Positions 1 through 8,233 of a stretch of DNA of 38,888 nucleotides are shown here, piece by piece; position 1 is the stretch's first letter; every line of letters starts with the position of its first letter. The translations under genes were made by a program, and so were the position numbers. A model generated the notes under the pieces. That model was not told where the DNA came from and did no database searches. It saw nothing but the letters and a program-made list of their open reading frames with translations. This stretch comes from Candidatus Aenigmatarchaeota archaeon. GTDB taxonomy: Archaea; Aenigmatarchaeota; Aenigmatarchaeia; CG10238-14. The DNA lies in contig JAFCCM010000026.1 in NCBI GenBank assembly GCA_017610225.1, positions 1-38,888 of the forward strand. Reading direction: 5' to 3'.

Positions 1-678
1 TTCTCCAGTTTTTGGATCTTCTCTTAACTCTTCTACTTTACACAAAAGAGGATATCTTTTTTGATAATCCTTAAGACCGTATTTCCGATTTTCACTCATT
101 TTCTTTCTAGTTTCTTCAGAAACAAATTGTCCTTTACTACTTTTTCTCATTTTTTCCAAAGACTCTTCAGAAAAACAATTAAATTTTCCCTTGTTCCAAG
201 TAATTTTTCCTTTACCAGCCTCACTCATTTTTTTCCCAATTTTTGGACACATACTACAATTTTTCTCACAACACCACTTCCCATTTTTCATGTGATAGTG
301 GGCTTCTTTTCCACAACCATAATCACAAATATTTTCAGATTTTTCAATATATTTTAAATTAAAATGAATTTGTTTTTTACCTCTTTCTCTATTTTTTATT
401 CTTGATATTGAACATTTTCCATAATAACTTTCACAACACCACTTCCCATTTTTAAGTTGATAATGAGCTTCTTTTCCGCAACCATAATCACAAACGTGAC
501 CAGAATTTTCAACATATTTTGGTTTAAATGTGTTTTTATATTTTCTTCCTTTTGTTTTTATTCCAGTTTCTTTTTTTATAACTGGGCAACTTTGCCAGTA
601 TTTTTCACAACACCACTTTTTATTTTTTAATTGATATTTAGCTTCTTTTCCACAACCATAATCACAAATATGAATCAT
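1..678 (-). CDS. Homing-type endonuclease, C-terminal part beyond window edge
   Basis: The frame is open from an ATG at 678 to the window edge, so the protein is partial. I translated it by hand: it begins with three copies of a Cys-rich module of the type CDYGCGKEA...WCCE...C, each about 30 residues and spaced by basic linkers. NUMOD3-like stretches follow (KKMSEAGKGKITWNKGK). The end, with VEELREDPKTGE, matches the middle of the HNH protein at 18464-19501, so an HNH domain probably lies outside the window. The upstream GGGG/GGAAA is a plausible ribosome binding site. Family membership comes from internal similarity; the nuclease domain itself is not visible. Confidence 0.75.
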   Translation of the reverse strand, partial: MIHICDYGCGKEAKYQLKNKKWCCEKYWQSCPVIKKETGIKTKGRKYKNTFKPKYVENSGHVCDYGCGKEAHYQLKNGKWCCESYYGKCSISRIKNRERGKKQIHFNLKYIEKSENICDYGCGKEAHYHMKNGKWCCEKNCSMCPKIGKKMSEAGKGKITWNKGKFNCFSEESLEKMRKSSKGQFVSEETRKKMSENRKYGLKDYQKRYPLLCKVEELREDPKTGE

Positions 679-808
679 TATATTTTCCCCAGTTTAAATA
701 AAGTTCTAATTTTTATAATTTGTTCATATATTTTAAAAAAGATTCTGAATAATTTTAAGGTATTATAACTTATTGTAGCTAAAATTTATTTCAAGTTTTT
801 CAACAATC

Positions 809-850
809 ATGGGGTAAATTCCAAAGAAAGTTTTTAGAATTTTACCCCAT
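809..850. terminator. Inverted repeat after thyX, possible terminator
   Basis: Arms 809-821 (ATGGGGTAAATTC) and 837-850 pair over 13 base pairs with one bulged T, around a 15-nt loop. It lies just past the thyX stop on the minus strand. No long T-run follows directly, so intrinsic termination is possible but unproven. The rest of 679-880 is AT-rich with no convincing gene. It carries the GAACAAA motif (725 down to about 707) in front of the endonuclease gene to its left. Confidence 0.45.
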
Positions 851-880
851 TCATATAACACTTATAAAAAGTTAATCTTC

Positions 881-1552
881 TTATTTCACTTTTATTTCAG
901 GTTTAAAATAAACATTAAAAATATCATCAAACAAAACAGGAATCTTTTCATGAAATTCTTTTAATAATGATAACATAATTTCTCTTATTTGTGGATGAGC
1001 AGCTTTTGAACATCTTAAATTTAAAATATGCCTCCATTCTCGAATATTACATGTCGTTACAATTTCTGTTTTTAATGAATTAGGAAGAATTGAACGAGCT
1101 TGTTGTGGAGACCAACCATTATTTAACAGTTGTATGTAAGCTGTTTCTAAATGTAGTAGATTACGACCCCAAATATTGTCGGCAGATGATTTAAACTGAT
1201 GCTTAAAGTTGTATTCTCCAGGCTCAATATCAACCCAGGGAGGAATAATAAAAGTAACTCCTCCACTATAATTACAATATCGTGTACTCTCTTGAGAGTA
1301 CACGGCGAGTCTATGCCGAACAAGCTCATGCGTCACGCCTCTATCACAAATAAATCTAACTGAAATATTCTCATGTTCAATAACAGAATGATGCCCACTA
1401 TTAACTATCCTTTTAACAAACTTTTTAGCACTATCATCTGTTATTAATTTTTCACTTTTGTAACATGTTCTTCCTGCGATTTCAATATTCTTTAAAATTT
1501 CTTCACCATTAATCTTTGTTAAAATTTCATGACTTGGTTTTATTAAATTCAC
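881..1552 (-). CDS. thyX: Flavin-dependent thymidylate synthase ThyX
   Basis: ThyX methylates dUMP to dTMP using methylene-tetrahydrofolate, FAD and NADPH. The 223-residue length is normal for the family. The signature RHRxxSxxxxSxR is seen as RHRLAVYSQESTRY at residues 79-92. The downstream region with EWRHILNLRCS fits the C-terminal dUMP/FAD-binding part. It is the last gene of a minus-strand run with the GroES-like and bS21 genes, separated by only a few bases from the former. Phages often carry thyX to raise the dTTP supply during replication, which fits the nucleotide genes elsewhere in the window. Confidence 0.96.
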   Translation of the reverse strand: MNLIKPSHEILTKINGEEILKNIEIAGRTCYKSEKLITDDSAKKFVKRIVNSGHHSVIEHENISVRFICDRGVTHELVRHRLAVYSQESTRYCNYSGGVTFIIPPWVDIEPGEYNFKHQFKSSADNIWGRNLLHLETAYIQLLNNGWSPQQARSILPNSLKTEIVTTCNIREWRHILNLRCSKAAHPQIREIMLSLLKEFHEKIPVLFDDIFNVYFKPEIKVK

Positions 1553-1554
1553 TT

Positions 1555-1866
1555 TTATTCCTCACTTTTATTTTTTTTAAATTTTAATATCTCTGTTTTC
1601 TTTTCTTTTCTTAAAATACAATATACTTCTCCATATTTAAGAACCTTATAAACTTTTCCTTCAGAAAGCATGTCTTGGCCTCCATGTTGAGAAAATGCTA
1701 TAATATCATCTTTTTTAATATCAAGATTTTCTGCAATTGAAATAACTTTTCCTCTTAAAAAAGATTCAGGAAAAGCATTATCTGGTATTACTATTCCACT
1801 TTCTGTTACATTATTTTTAGGCATTACTTCTACTATTACATTTTCACCAACTGATATCATTTGCAT
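1555..1866 (-). CDS. groES: GroES-like co-chaperonin
   Basis: A 103-residue protein with the GroES beta-barrel pattern: an N-terminal VGENVIVEVM strand, a mobile-loop region with ESGIVIPD (about residues 22-29), and a later GKVISIAENLDIKKDDIIAFSQ stretch typical of the cpn10 fold. Such phage proteins cap the host GroEL ring so that large capsid proteins can fold. The basic tail KKTEILKFKKNKSEE is longer than in bacterial GroES. An AAAGGAG ribosome binding site precedes the ATG. No groEL gene lies in the window, so it presumably works with host GroEL. Confidence 0.85.
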   Translation of the reverse strand: MQMISVGENVIVEVMPKNNVTESGIVIPDNAFPESFLRGKVISIAENLDIKKDDIIAFSQHGGQDMLSEGKVYKVLKYGEVYCILRKEKKTEILKFKKNKSEE

Positions 1867-1882
1867 AATATTCTCCTTTTTT

Positions 1883-2110
1883 TTAATTTAATTCTTGTTC
1901 ATATTTTATAGCTTTTATTGCTCGATTTCTTTTAATTCTTTTTTTAGTACTTGGTTTTTCGAAATACATTCTATCTTGAACTTCTTTTAATATTCCACTT
2001 TTTAAAACTTTTTTTTTAAAACGTCGGATTAAATTATCACCATTTTCATAAGCACGAAGTTTTACATAAATACTTTTTTCATAGAATTTATTTTGATTAA
2101 AATGTTCCAT
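1883..2110 (-). CDS. rpsU: Ribosomal protein bS21 homologue
   Basis: A 75-residue very basic protein with the bS21 pattern: IYVKLRAYENGDNLIRRFKKKVLKSGILKE near the N terminus, then a basic tail with STKKRIKRNRAIKA. bS21 sits on the 30S subunit near the mRNA exit and helps initiation at Shine-Dalgarno sites. Phage-encoded bS21 homologues are known from large environmental phages and are thought to redirect host ribosomes to phage mRNA. An AAAGGAGAG site precedes the ATG. The strong AGGAG-type sites throughout this window agree with such a role, but that link is inference. Confidence 0.87.
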   Translation of the reverse strand: MEHFNQNKFYEKSIYVKLRAYENGDNLIRRFKKKVLKSGILKEVQDRMYFEKPSTKKRIKRNRAIKAIKYEQELN

Positions 2111-2133
2111 AATAAACTTAATCTCTCCTTTTG

Positions 2134-2796
2134 TTAAATAAAATTATAAATTATATGATCTCTACTTGAAAAATTAAATCGAAGTTTTTCAGCAATATCA
2201 AAAACTTCAGATGCATTTTTTAATAATTCTTCTCTTGTAATTCCTTTAACCATTAAATAGACTCTTTGATTAATATTAAGTTCTTCTACAAATTCTAAAT
2301 ATTCTTCTATAAGATCTCTTTTTTCATAAACTATTTTAAAATAAACATTTGAGATTTTAGATAATTTTTTACTTTTTTCTATTTCAATTTTTAAATCATC
2401 CTCTGCGAAAATTTTTGGTGAATATGAATATTTAACTTTTTTACTTGGATTAACTTTTTCTATAAGTTTTAAAAGATTAAAACCATTAGATTCAATATTA
2501 GCAGATGAATAATTTAACATATTTAAAAGTTTCAATGTATCATTAAAATGATTTTTAATAGTAGGTTCTCCACCAGTAATCATTGGAATTGTTTTTTCTT
2601 CATCTAAAATTTTTTGAAGATCCACTATTCTATATTTAGCTTCTTGTTGAATTCTCATTTTTAAAAGTGTATCACACCATTTACATTTTTTATTACAATA
2701 TTTAAATCGAAATAAAGAAACTCTTTTTCCTGAATCCACCCCCTCTCCTTGAAATGTATTTCTGTAGCATTCAATTAGTTTTACTGTTTCTAGCAT
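2134..2796 (-). CDS. queE: 7-carboxy-7-deazaguanine synthase QueE
   Basis: A radical SAM enzyme that converts carboxy-tetrahydropterin to 7-carboxy-7-deazaguanine in the preQ0/queuosine pathway. The Cys triad of the 4Fe-4S cluster is seen as CNKKCKWC (C34, C38, C41), preceded by FQGEGVDSGKRVSLFR, the usual substrate-side motif. TGGEPT at about residues 74-79 is the SAM-binding GGE motif. The 220-residue length is normal. AAAGGAG precedes the ATG and a GAACAAAATATAAAATTA motif lies directly upstream. The partner QueC is at 21508-22059. Together they suggest deazaguanine modification of phage DNA or of tRNA. Confidence 0.9.
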   Translation of the reverse strand: MLETVKLIECYRNTFQGEGVDSGKRVSLFRFKYCNKKCKWCDTLLKMRIQQEAKYRIVDLQKILDEEKTIPMITGGEPTIKNHFNDTLKLLNMLNYSSANIESNGFNLLKLIEKVNPSKKVKYSYSPKIFAEDDLKIEIEKSKKLSKISNVYFKIVYEKRDLIEEYLEFVEELNINQRVYLMVKGITREELLKNASEVFDIAEKLRFNFSSRDHIIYNFI

Positions 2797-2878
2797 TTTA
2801 ATTAATCTCCTTTAATTTTATATTTTGTTCTTAATTTATAATTTTTATTCTTTCCTTTTTACCGAGTATTGAGTCTAT

Positions 2879-2959
2879 CCAATAACTTGAACAACATCAA
2901 TTTCCATTTTGATAATGAGCTTCTTTTCCGCAACCATAATCACAAATATGAATAATCAT
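2879..2959 (-). pseudogene. Decayed fragment of the CDYGCG zinc-module endonuclease family
   Basis: From the ATG at 2959 the frame reads MIIHICDYGCGKEAHYQNGN and then a stop at 2897. After the stop it continues CCSSYW, matching the WCCESYW part of the zinc modules in the genes at 1-678 and 18464-19501. The Trp codon TGG of the NGKWCC motif appears as TGA, and one or two residues of the LKNG stretch are lost. Nothing homologous follows. I read it as the remnant of a once-mobile endonuclease gene between queE and the polymerase. Confidence 0.7.
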
Positions 2960-2972
2960 TTTTTATCCTTAA

Positions 2973-5900
2973 TTAAAACTCAAGAATTTTTGTTGGTATA
3001 CTTATTAATGGTTCAAGAAACTGATTAACTCGATCTGACCAATGAAATCTCATCATTGCTTTCATATCTGAAATATAATAATTTGGAAGTTTTAACTCAG
3101 AATCTGGAATACATATTACTTCTAATTTTTTCCCTTTAGTTATAAATTCTTTCTCATAATTCATTATAACTTTACTTGGTGCTTTATCATAATCAACGCC
3201 AAGAATTTTAAATAAATATCCTCTATCTCCAGTAGTAAAAGCTTCATACTCTAACAAATTAAAATTTTGACACGCTATCACATTTTGAGGGATTTTTTTA
3301 TACTCTTTCAAATTTTTTCCCCAGCCAGCGGGTTTCCCAATTTCTTTCTTACCAGAATTTATAGCTTTACTAATTTCTTTTCCTTTTCTTTCAACAAATT
3401 CATTAACTTTATTTATTGAAAAAATTTGAGATTTTAATATTATTTCAAGTAGTTCATTTAGATATTCTTTTGTTAAAGTTGAAAAATCTGATCTTTTCGT
3501 TGAGATTCCCATGGAAATTATTTTATCCATTTTTTGTCCTTCATTTTCTATTACCCATATTGCATACTGTTTTTTTTGTAAAAATAAACCAGTTTTTATT
3601 ATTAGTTCATTTTTTAAATCCAATCTATTTCTATCTAAAGGAACATTATGTTTTTCAACTATTTTTTGAACTATATCTTTATTTAAATAATTTTGAATTT
3701 GATCACAATATTTATGAATATCCTCTATTATTTCTATATCTGATTTATTTTTATCTAAAAGATCATCAAGAGTAATAAATAAACTATCAGTATCTCCAGT
3801 AATTACATATTTTGTATCTCTTGTCAAATCTCCATACATTTCAGATTTACTCAATGGAATAATTTCTTTCTTTTTTCTAGTTTTTAATTCTTCTGTAAAA
3901 TTGTTTCCATATATAATACTTTTTTTAATAGCTTCTTGACCACATAATGTTATAGTTCTTGCCAAATCTATATCAAAGAATCTAAAAACATTATTGCCAA
4001 GAATACCATAGATGGTATTAGCAAAAATTTTGTAAGACATTTGACGAGTATTATACATAGTCTCTAAATCTTTATTTTTGCTTATTTTACAATCAAACAT
4101 CTTCTTTTTATAAATTTTTCGACTGCTCAATAAACCTTTAAGAATATCTCCATAAAAAGAAAATTCTTTATCATGAGGTAAAAAGAAACATCCGGAAACA
4201 GTTGAAATTAAATTCTGATCTTTAACTTTTTTAATAAAATCTTCTTTAGATATTTTTATTACTTCTTTAGAAAAAGAAGGATCTAAAATAATTTCAAATT
4301 CATTTGGTAATTTATCTATGTCATATGTAAATTCATAACCTAAAGATGTATCTTTAAATTTCATCACAAAAGAGTTTAATCCAATATTATATGTAAGAAT
4401 ATTTGAAGGATATAGAGAAGTAAAATCAAAATCAACAATATATTTATGAACACCTCTTCTTGGTTCTTTAACATATGCACCTTCAAATTTTTTTCCTTTT
4501 GAATGAATATCTGCATTTTTTGAAGATAATCCTTTTTCTTTCATATATGCTACAATTAAAGAATCTAACATTCCCATTGGACTTGAAGATCCTTTAAAAC
4601 AATTTTTACTAATTATTTTAACTTCATTTTGTAGACTAATATGTTTTAATTTATTTTCTAAATCAACAAGGAGTTCAACATCTCTTCTATTATATCTAAT
4701 ATATTGATTAATATTTGTTTCATATAATTCATTAAAATCTTTACCAGAATCTAATTTTTCTTTATTTAATTCTAATTTTCCAATTGTTCCAAGTTTATAA
4801 TTTTCTTTTTTTGTAAAAGTATATGTTTTATAAAGAATAAGTTGATCTAATATTGTAAAACCATAAATGTCACATATTCCATACATTGAATTAAAATAAC
4901 ATTCATTAAAGGGTGATATAGAATTTTGACTAATTCCAATTTTTTTACATCTATTATATATGTAAGGAAGATCAAAACCATTTGAATGCCATCCTGTTAC
5001 TATATCAGGATTTAATTTTTTAAGATCTTTTATAAAATTATTAACTAATTCTTTTTCTGTTTGACATATAATAACTTCACCATTTAATTTATCTATTTCA
5101 ATTGTATTTTTATTCTTTTTTCCTAATAAAGATTTTGGATCAATAACATAAGTTATACATTTTTTATGATAATTATAAGAAATTAAACATATTGCAGCTT
5201 CTGCTTTATCAGGATGGGGAAATCCTTTTTTAGTTGAATATAATTCAATATCATGATATAAAATATTTAAATCTTTAATTGGTGCTTCTTCTTTATTTTT
5301 AATATAATAATCAATAGCATGTTTTGTTGTTATTTTTAAATCACCTTCATAAGTTCTTTCAGGATCTAATTTAATTTTATCTCGATACGGAACTGAAGCT
5401 TGTTCTAATTCTTTATAAGATACAATCTTTTTTGGAGAAATTTTTTTTGGAGCAAAATAAGCAACATAATTATCATTTTCTTTATGATAAATTTTTTTAT
5501 TATTAACATCTCGAAAAATATATAACACTTCTCTTTTTTTATTTAAAAATTGAATATCTACTAATCTATATTTATTAGTATAAAATTTCTCTGGAATTTT
5601 ATAATAATAAATACCTTTTTTTCCAGATGTTTTATTTGATGATATTGTTTTAGTTGTTTTATTTCCTGTTAGGGATTTAGCAACTTGAGCTAAGTCTGAT
5701 TCAAATATTGGTTCATATGATCTATCACGATTTACAAAACTGGGATGAACTGTTACAAAAATATTATATATTTTATTTTTATAACTCCATTTGAAAAAGT
5801 TTCCTCTTTTCTTAGTTACACCAACATTGCCCATTTCAAAATATCCTGCTTTGAAAGCATTCATTGGACTCGCACCCATAAGAACTATTAATTTTGGATT

Positions 5901-6248
5901 ACATTGTTCAATAATATTAAAACAATTTTCTTTACATAGATTAATAGTTTCTTTAGATGGATTTCCAGTGGTTCCATCTTTCAATATAGTTTGACATAAT
6001 ACAACATTAGTTAGTAAATAATTTAATTTATTTAATTTAAATTTTTCAAAATATTTACGAAAAGTTTTGCCACTTTTGCCTATTAAAGGTTGACCTTTTT
6101 TAACCTCATCCTTGCCTGGATTTTCAGCTATAAAAATTACATCAACTTTAGATAAATCTTTTTCACAATTAGTTTCTAAAATACATGAAGGAAATTCAAG
6201 TAATTCACATGCTGAACAATTAGCAAAAGAACTTTTTATTGAAATCAT
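2973..6248 (-). CDS. Uracil-DNA glycosylase / family-B DNA polymerase fusion
   Basis: The replicative polymerase, 1091 residues in two parts. Residues about 1-190 are a family-4-like uracil-DNA glycosylase: C11/C14 plus later cysteines (C85, C105, C109) as likely Fe-S ligands, AENPGKDE at 41-48 and VHPS at 167-170. Residues about 300-1091 are a family-B polymerase with an intact 3'-5' exonuclease (HDIE at 332-335, GWHSNGFD at 419-426, YNRRD at 519-523). Its polymerase motifs are DFTSLYPSN (608-616), YKIFANTIYG (739-748), GDTDSLF (818-824) and KKQY further on. All catalytic acids are present. An AAAAAGGATATATATG start region supports the ATG. Confidence 0.95.
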   Translation of the reverse strand: MISIKSSFANCSACELLEFPSCILETNCEKDLSKVDVIFIAENPGKDEVKKGQPLIGKSGKTFRKYFEKFKLNKLNYLLTNVVLCQTILKDGTTGNPSKETINLCKENCFNIIEQCNPKLIVLMGASPMNAFKAGYFEMGNVGVTKKRGNFFKWSYKNKIYNIFVTVHPSFVNRDRSYEPIFESDLAQVAKSLTGNKTTKTISSNKTSGKKGIYYYKIPEKFYTNKYRLVDIQFLNKKREVLYIFRDVNNKKIYHKENDNYVAYFAPKKISPKKIVSYKELEQASVPYRDKIKLDPERTYEGDLKITTKHAIDYYIKNKEEAPIKDLNILYHDIELYSTKKGFPHPDKAEAAICLISYNYHKKCITYVIDPKSLLGKKNKNTIEIDKLNGEVIICQTEKELVNNFIKDLKKLNPDIVTGWHSNGFDLPYIYNRCKKIGISQNSISPFNECYFNSMYGICDIYGFTILDQLILYKTYTFTKKENYKLGTIGKLELNKEKLDSGKDFNELYETNINQYIRYNRRDVELLVDLENKLKHISLQNEVKIISKNCFKGSSSPMGMLDSLIVAYMKEKGLSSKNADIHSKGKKFEGAYVKEPRRGVHKYIVDFDFTSLYPSNILTYNIGLNSFVMKFKDTSLGYEFTYDIDKLPNEFEIILDPSFSKEVIKISKEDFIKKVKDQNLISTVSGCFFLPHDKEFSFYGDILKGLLSSRKIYKKKMFDCKISKNKDLETMYNTRQMSYKIFANTIYGILGNNVFRFFDIDLARTITLCGQEAIKKSIIYGNNFTEELKTRKKKEIIPLSKSEMYGDLTRDTKYVITGDTDSLFITLDDLLDKNKSDIEIIEDIHKYCDQIQNYLNKDIVQKIVEKHNVPLDRNRLDLKNELIIKTGLFLQKKQYAIWVIENEGQKMDKIISMGISTKRSDFSTLTKEYLNELLEIILKSQIFSINKVNEFVERKGKEISKAINSGKKEIGKPAGWGKNLKEYKKIPQNVIACQNFNLLEYEAFTTGDRGYLFKILGVDYDKAPSKVIMNYEKEFITKGKKLEVICIPDSELKLPNYYISDMKAMMRFHWSDRVNQFLEPLISIPTKILEF

Positions 6249-6259
6249 ATATATCCTTT

Positions 6260-6781
6260 TTATTGTTTTATTATTGAAAAGTTTTCTTCTATAAAATCTT
6301 TAAGTTTAATTTTTTGTTTCTTTTTTTTCTTTTTTAATTTAACTTTTTTTAATTTTTCTAATCCAAGAGTATTATAAATTGATTCTTTTTCTGGAGATTT
6401 TTCTATAATATCACAAAAAAGAGAAATATCATCATTTTTAAGTAAAGGTATTTTATCTCTTAGTTTTTTAAAAAGAACTTCTTTATGTCGATAAGGAAAA
6501 TAAACAATATCTCTTTGATTTATTTTAAAATTAATTACTGTTTCTTTAATAAAAATAAATAATTCTTCCTTAGAAATATATCTTAAATTAATATTATTAA
6601 AATAAGTATTCAAATAATGATTTAAAGGACCATTTTTTAAAAACATTTTAATAACATAAGTATGATTAATAGGAGAATTATATTTTAAAATATCTACATC
6701 TTTTGTGGCTTTTGGTAATGGTGATTTTTTAGACCCATCAAAAAGCCAAGAATTGAATACTTTATATGGAGATAATGCCAC
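6260..6781 (-). CDS. Hypothetical protein next to the DNA polymerase
   Basis: A 173-residue protein that I do not recognise. It starts at a GTG at 6781 (MALSPYKVFNSWLFDGS), supported by AAAGGAATATAAATT upstream. The middle is rich in aromatic and hydrophobic residues. The C-terminal quarter is strongly basic (LKKVKLKKKKKKQKIKLK), which suggests nucleic-acid binding. It stops 11 bases before the polymerase start and so shares its transcript, which makes a replication accessory role such as a clamp-loader or clamp-like factor conceivable. I see no motif to prove it. Confidence 0.7.
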   Translation of the reverse strand: MALSPYKVFNSWLFDGSKKSPLPKATKDVDILKYNSPINHTYVIKMFLKNGPLNHYLNTYFNNINLRYISKEELFIFIKETVINFKINQRDIVYFPYRHKEVLFKKLRDKIPLLKNDDISLFCDIIEKSPEKESIYNTLGLEKLKKVKLKKKKKKQKIKLKDFIEENFSIIKQ

Positions 6782-6784
6782 AAT

Positions 6785-7726
6785 TTATATTCCTTTCATA
6801 ATTTGAGAAATATTTTTATAAAAATCATCAACTTTATTTTGACATAAAAGTTTTGGAACTTCTAATTCTCTACCAAGACATATAGTTAAAGTATCTTTAA
6901 GTTCATCAAGATCATCATATAAATATTCTCTTGGGAGAATTTCTGGAAAACATAATTTATTAGGAGCTATCGGTATTGTATTATTTATAATTGCTTCCAT
7001 AACACTATAACCAAAAGTATCTTCTTTAGAAGTTATTAATAAAACTTTTCCTTGACTTAAAAATTTATAATAATCTTTCCAATTATTAACATTTTTTCTG
7101 ATAATTTTTCCAAATTCTTTTTCAATTTTATCTTCTATTAGTTTTGTAATTTTTTGATTATTTGGTCTTGCAACTGAAATAATATCATAAATTTTATTTT
7201 CTTTAAAAGTTTCAAATGGTGGAGTTGGAAGTGTGGTAATTATAATATTTTTCCAATTTAATTTTTTCAAATGATAATCACTTCCTACAAAAACTTTATC
7301 AAACATTTTTGCATTATAACTTTCAATACCAAATTTTGAATGACTAACTTTTTCAAAATAATCACCATAATTTAAACTTGTAGCATGACAAAAAGCAAAA
7401 CATTTTTTTGGTTTTTTATGATATAAAATATTACTAAATAATCCTGGAAAAGAAATATCACTTAAAAATAAAATATCATTATCTTGAAGTTTTAATTCAT
7501 TATATTCTTTTATTTGTTCACATTCAAACTCAATAGATTTTTCAATTGGAGAAAACATTTCATATTCTCCTCTTGATTTTTTAAATATTTTAGATTCAGT
7601 ATATTTTTTTCCTATAACTAAAACTTCATCAAAATACTTTTGAAATTGTTTAGGAAATTCAGAAATCCAAAATTCAGAATATCTCATTGTTACTGGAAAT
7701 TGTGGTACAAAAATTAATCTATTCAT
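6785..7726 (-). CDS. Glycosyltransferase, GT-B type
   Basis: About 313 residues from the ATG at 7726 (MNRLIFVPQFPVTMRYSEFW). That start is favoured by GGAAAATAAAA just upstream over the longer open frame. The C-terminal half has the usual GT-B donor-site layout: a strand with IISVARPNNQKITKLI, then GKVLLITSKEDTFGYSVMEAI, where the Glu of the E-A pair normally contacts the sugar nucleotide, then NTIPIAPN. The substrate cannot be told. It overlaps the end of the upstream zinc-finger gene by 8 bases. It may act on phage DNA, capsid or host surface sugars. Confidence 0.75.
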   Translation of the reverse strand: MNRLIFVPQFPVTMRYSEFWISEFPKQFQKYFDEVLVIGKKYTESKIFKKSRGEYEMFSPIEKSIEFECEQIKEYNELKLQDNDILFLSDISFPGLFSNILYHKKPKKCFAFCHATSLNYGDYFEKVSHSKFGIESYNAKMFDKVFVGSDYHLKKLNWKNIIITTLPTPPFETFKENKIYDIISVARPNNQKITKLIEDKIEKEFGKIIRKNVNNWKDYYKFLSQGKVLLITSKEDTFGYSVMEAIINNTIPIAPNKLCFPEILPREYLYDDLDELKDTLTICLGRELEVPKLLCQNKVDDFYKNISQIMKGI

Positions 7727-7946
7727 TTTTATTTTCCAATCTATTTGATATAGAATTAAATTCAATTTTTAATTTGTTAAAAAATTTTATCATTTTTCTA
7801 ATTACAAAATATCTTTTATTTTTATTTAATAAGAAACATTTTAAACAAATTTGATGACCATCTGGAATTTGGGCTATAACAGACTCACTAGATAACATTC
7901 CACATCTTTTACAAATATTATTTTTGATATATGATACAGTTGCCAT
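7719..7946 (-). CDS. Small zinc-finger protein
   Basis: 75 residues from the ATG at 7946 (MATVSYIKNNICKRCGML), chosen because AAAGGAAAGTTTAAAA lies directly before it. Two CxxC pairs (CKRC and CLKC, about 23 residues apart) form a likely zinc ribbon, followed by a basic, amphipathic C terminus. The frame is open further upstream through the structured repeat at 7962-8012, but that part reads from a GTG with no ribosome binding site, so I treat it as leader. The function is unknown; small zinc ribbons in phages often bind nucleic acid or host proteins. Confidence 0.65.
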   Translation of the reverse strand: MATVSYIKNNICKRCGMLSSESVIAQIPDGHQICLKCFLLNKNKRYFVIRKMIKFFNKLKIEFNSISNRLENKNE

Positions 7947-7961
7947 TTTTAAACTTTCCTT

Positions 7962-8012
7962 TTTTATAAGATTAACGCGAGAAAACCTCGTGCCCTTGTG
8001 GCCGAGGTAATT
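7962..8012 (-). promoter_or_regulatory. Structured 51-nt leader repeat, copy A
   Basis: This is 48 of 51 bases identical to copy B at 19986-20036. On the minus strand it sits in the leader of the zinc-finger gene that starts at 7946. It folds as CCTCG-GCC-(loop ACAAG)-GGC-A-CGAGG, an 8-bp stem with one bulged A. Two of the three differences from copy B turn a G-C pair into an A-T pair, a compensatory change. A second pairing (CGAG with CTCG just downstream) is possible, so a switch is conceivable. I do not match it to a named riboswitch class. Confidence 0.6.
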
Positions 8013-8042
8013 CACTTAACATTCTAGTCTTTTTGTGATAAT

Positions 8043-8174
8043 TCAGTCTTCCAACTTCCAAAGTTTTTCAAGTATTGTGAAAATATAACTTGGTGCTCCT
8101 TTTTTGAGCAAAAATTGAGAATCATATCTATTACTCAAATTATAATGATTTTTTTCATCTGAAATTAAATCCAT
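8043..8174 (-). CDS. Small hypothetical protein, 43 residues
   Basis: ATG at 8174 with AAGGG and a suitable spacer upstream; stop at 8043. The product starts MDLISDEKNHYNLSNRYDS and continues with a mixed, protein-like composition (QFLLKKGAPSYIFTILEKLWKLED). I do not recognise it. It lies between the deacetylase gene and the structured leader repeat on the same strand, so it would be read in the same transcript. Short length makes this moderately uncertain. Confidence 0.5.
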   Translation of the reverse strand: MDLISDEKNHYNLSNRYDSQFLLKKGAPSYIFTILEKLWKLED

Positions 8175-8233
8175 ATTTAAACCCTTTTATTATAAATTGG
8201 TTATGTTGAATATAAAACTTTCTGTTAATAATT

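Noticed and set aside
61..357. Open frame of 98 codons on the plus strand at the left edge
   Set aside because: It lies wholly opposite the minus-strand endonuclease gene, has Phe/Thr/Leu-rich low-complexity content from reversed Lys/Glu codons and lacks a ribosome binding site.
7947..8015. N-terminal extension of the zinc-finger protein through the structured repeat (MNYLGHKGTRFSRV)
   Set aside because: It needs a GTG start without a ribosome binding site, whereas the ATG at 7946 has AAAGGA at good distance. Copy B of the repeat has no matching gene frame, though the same peptide can be read there without a start.
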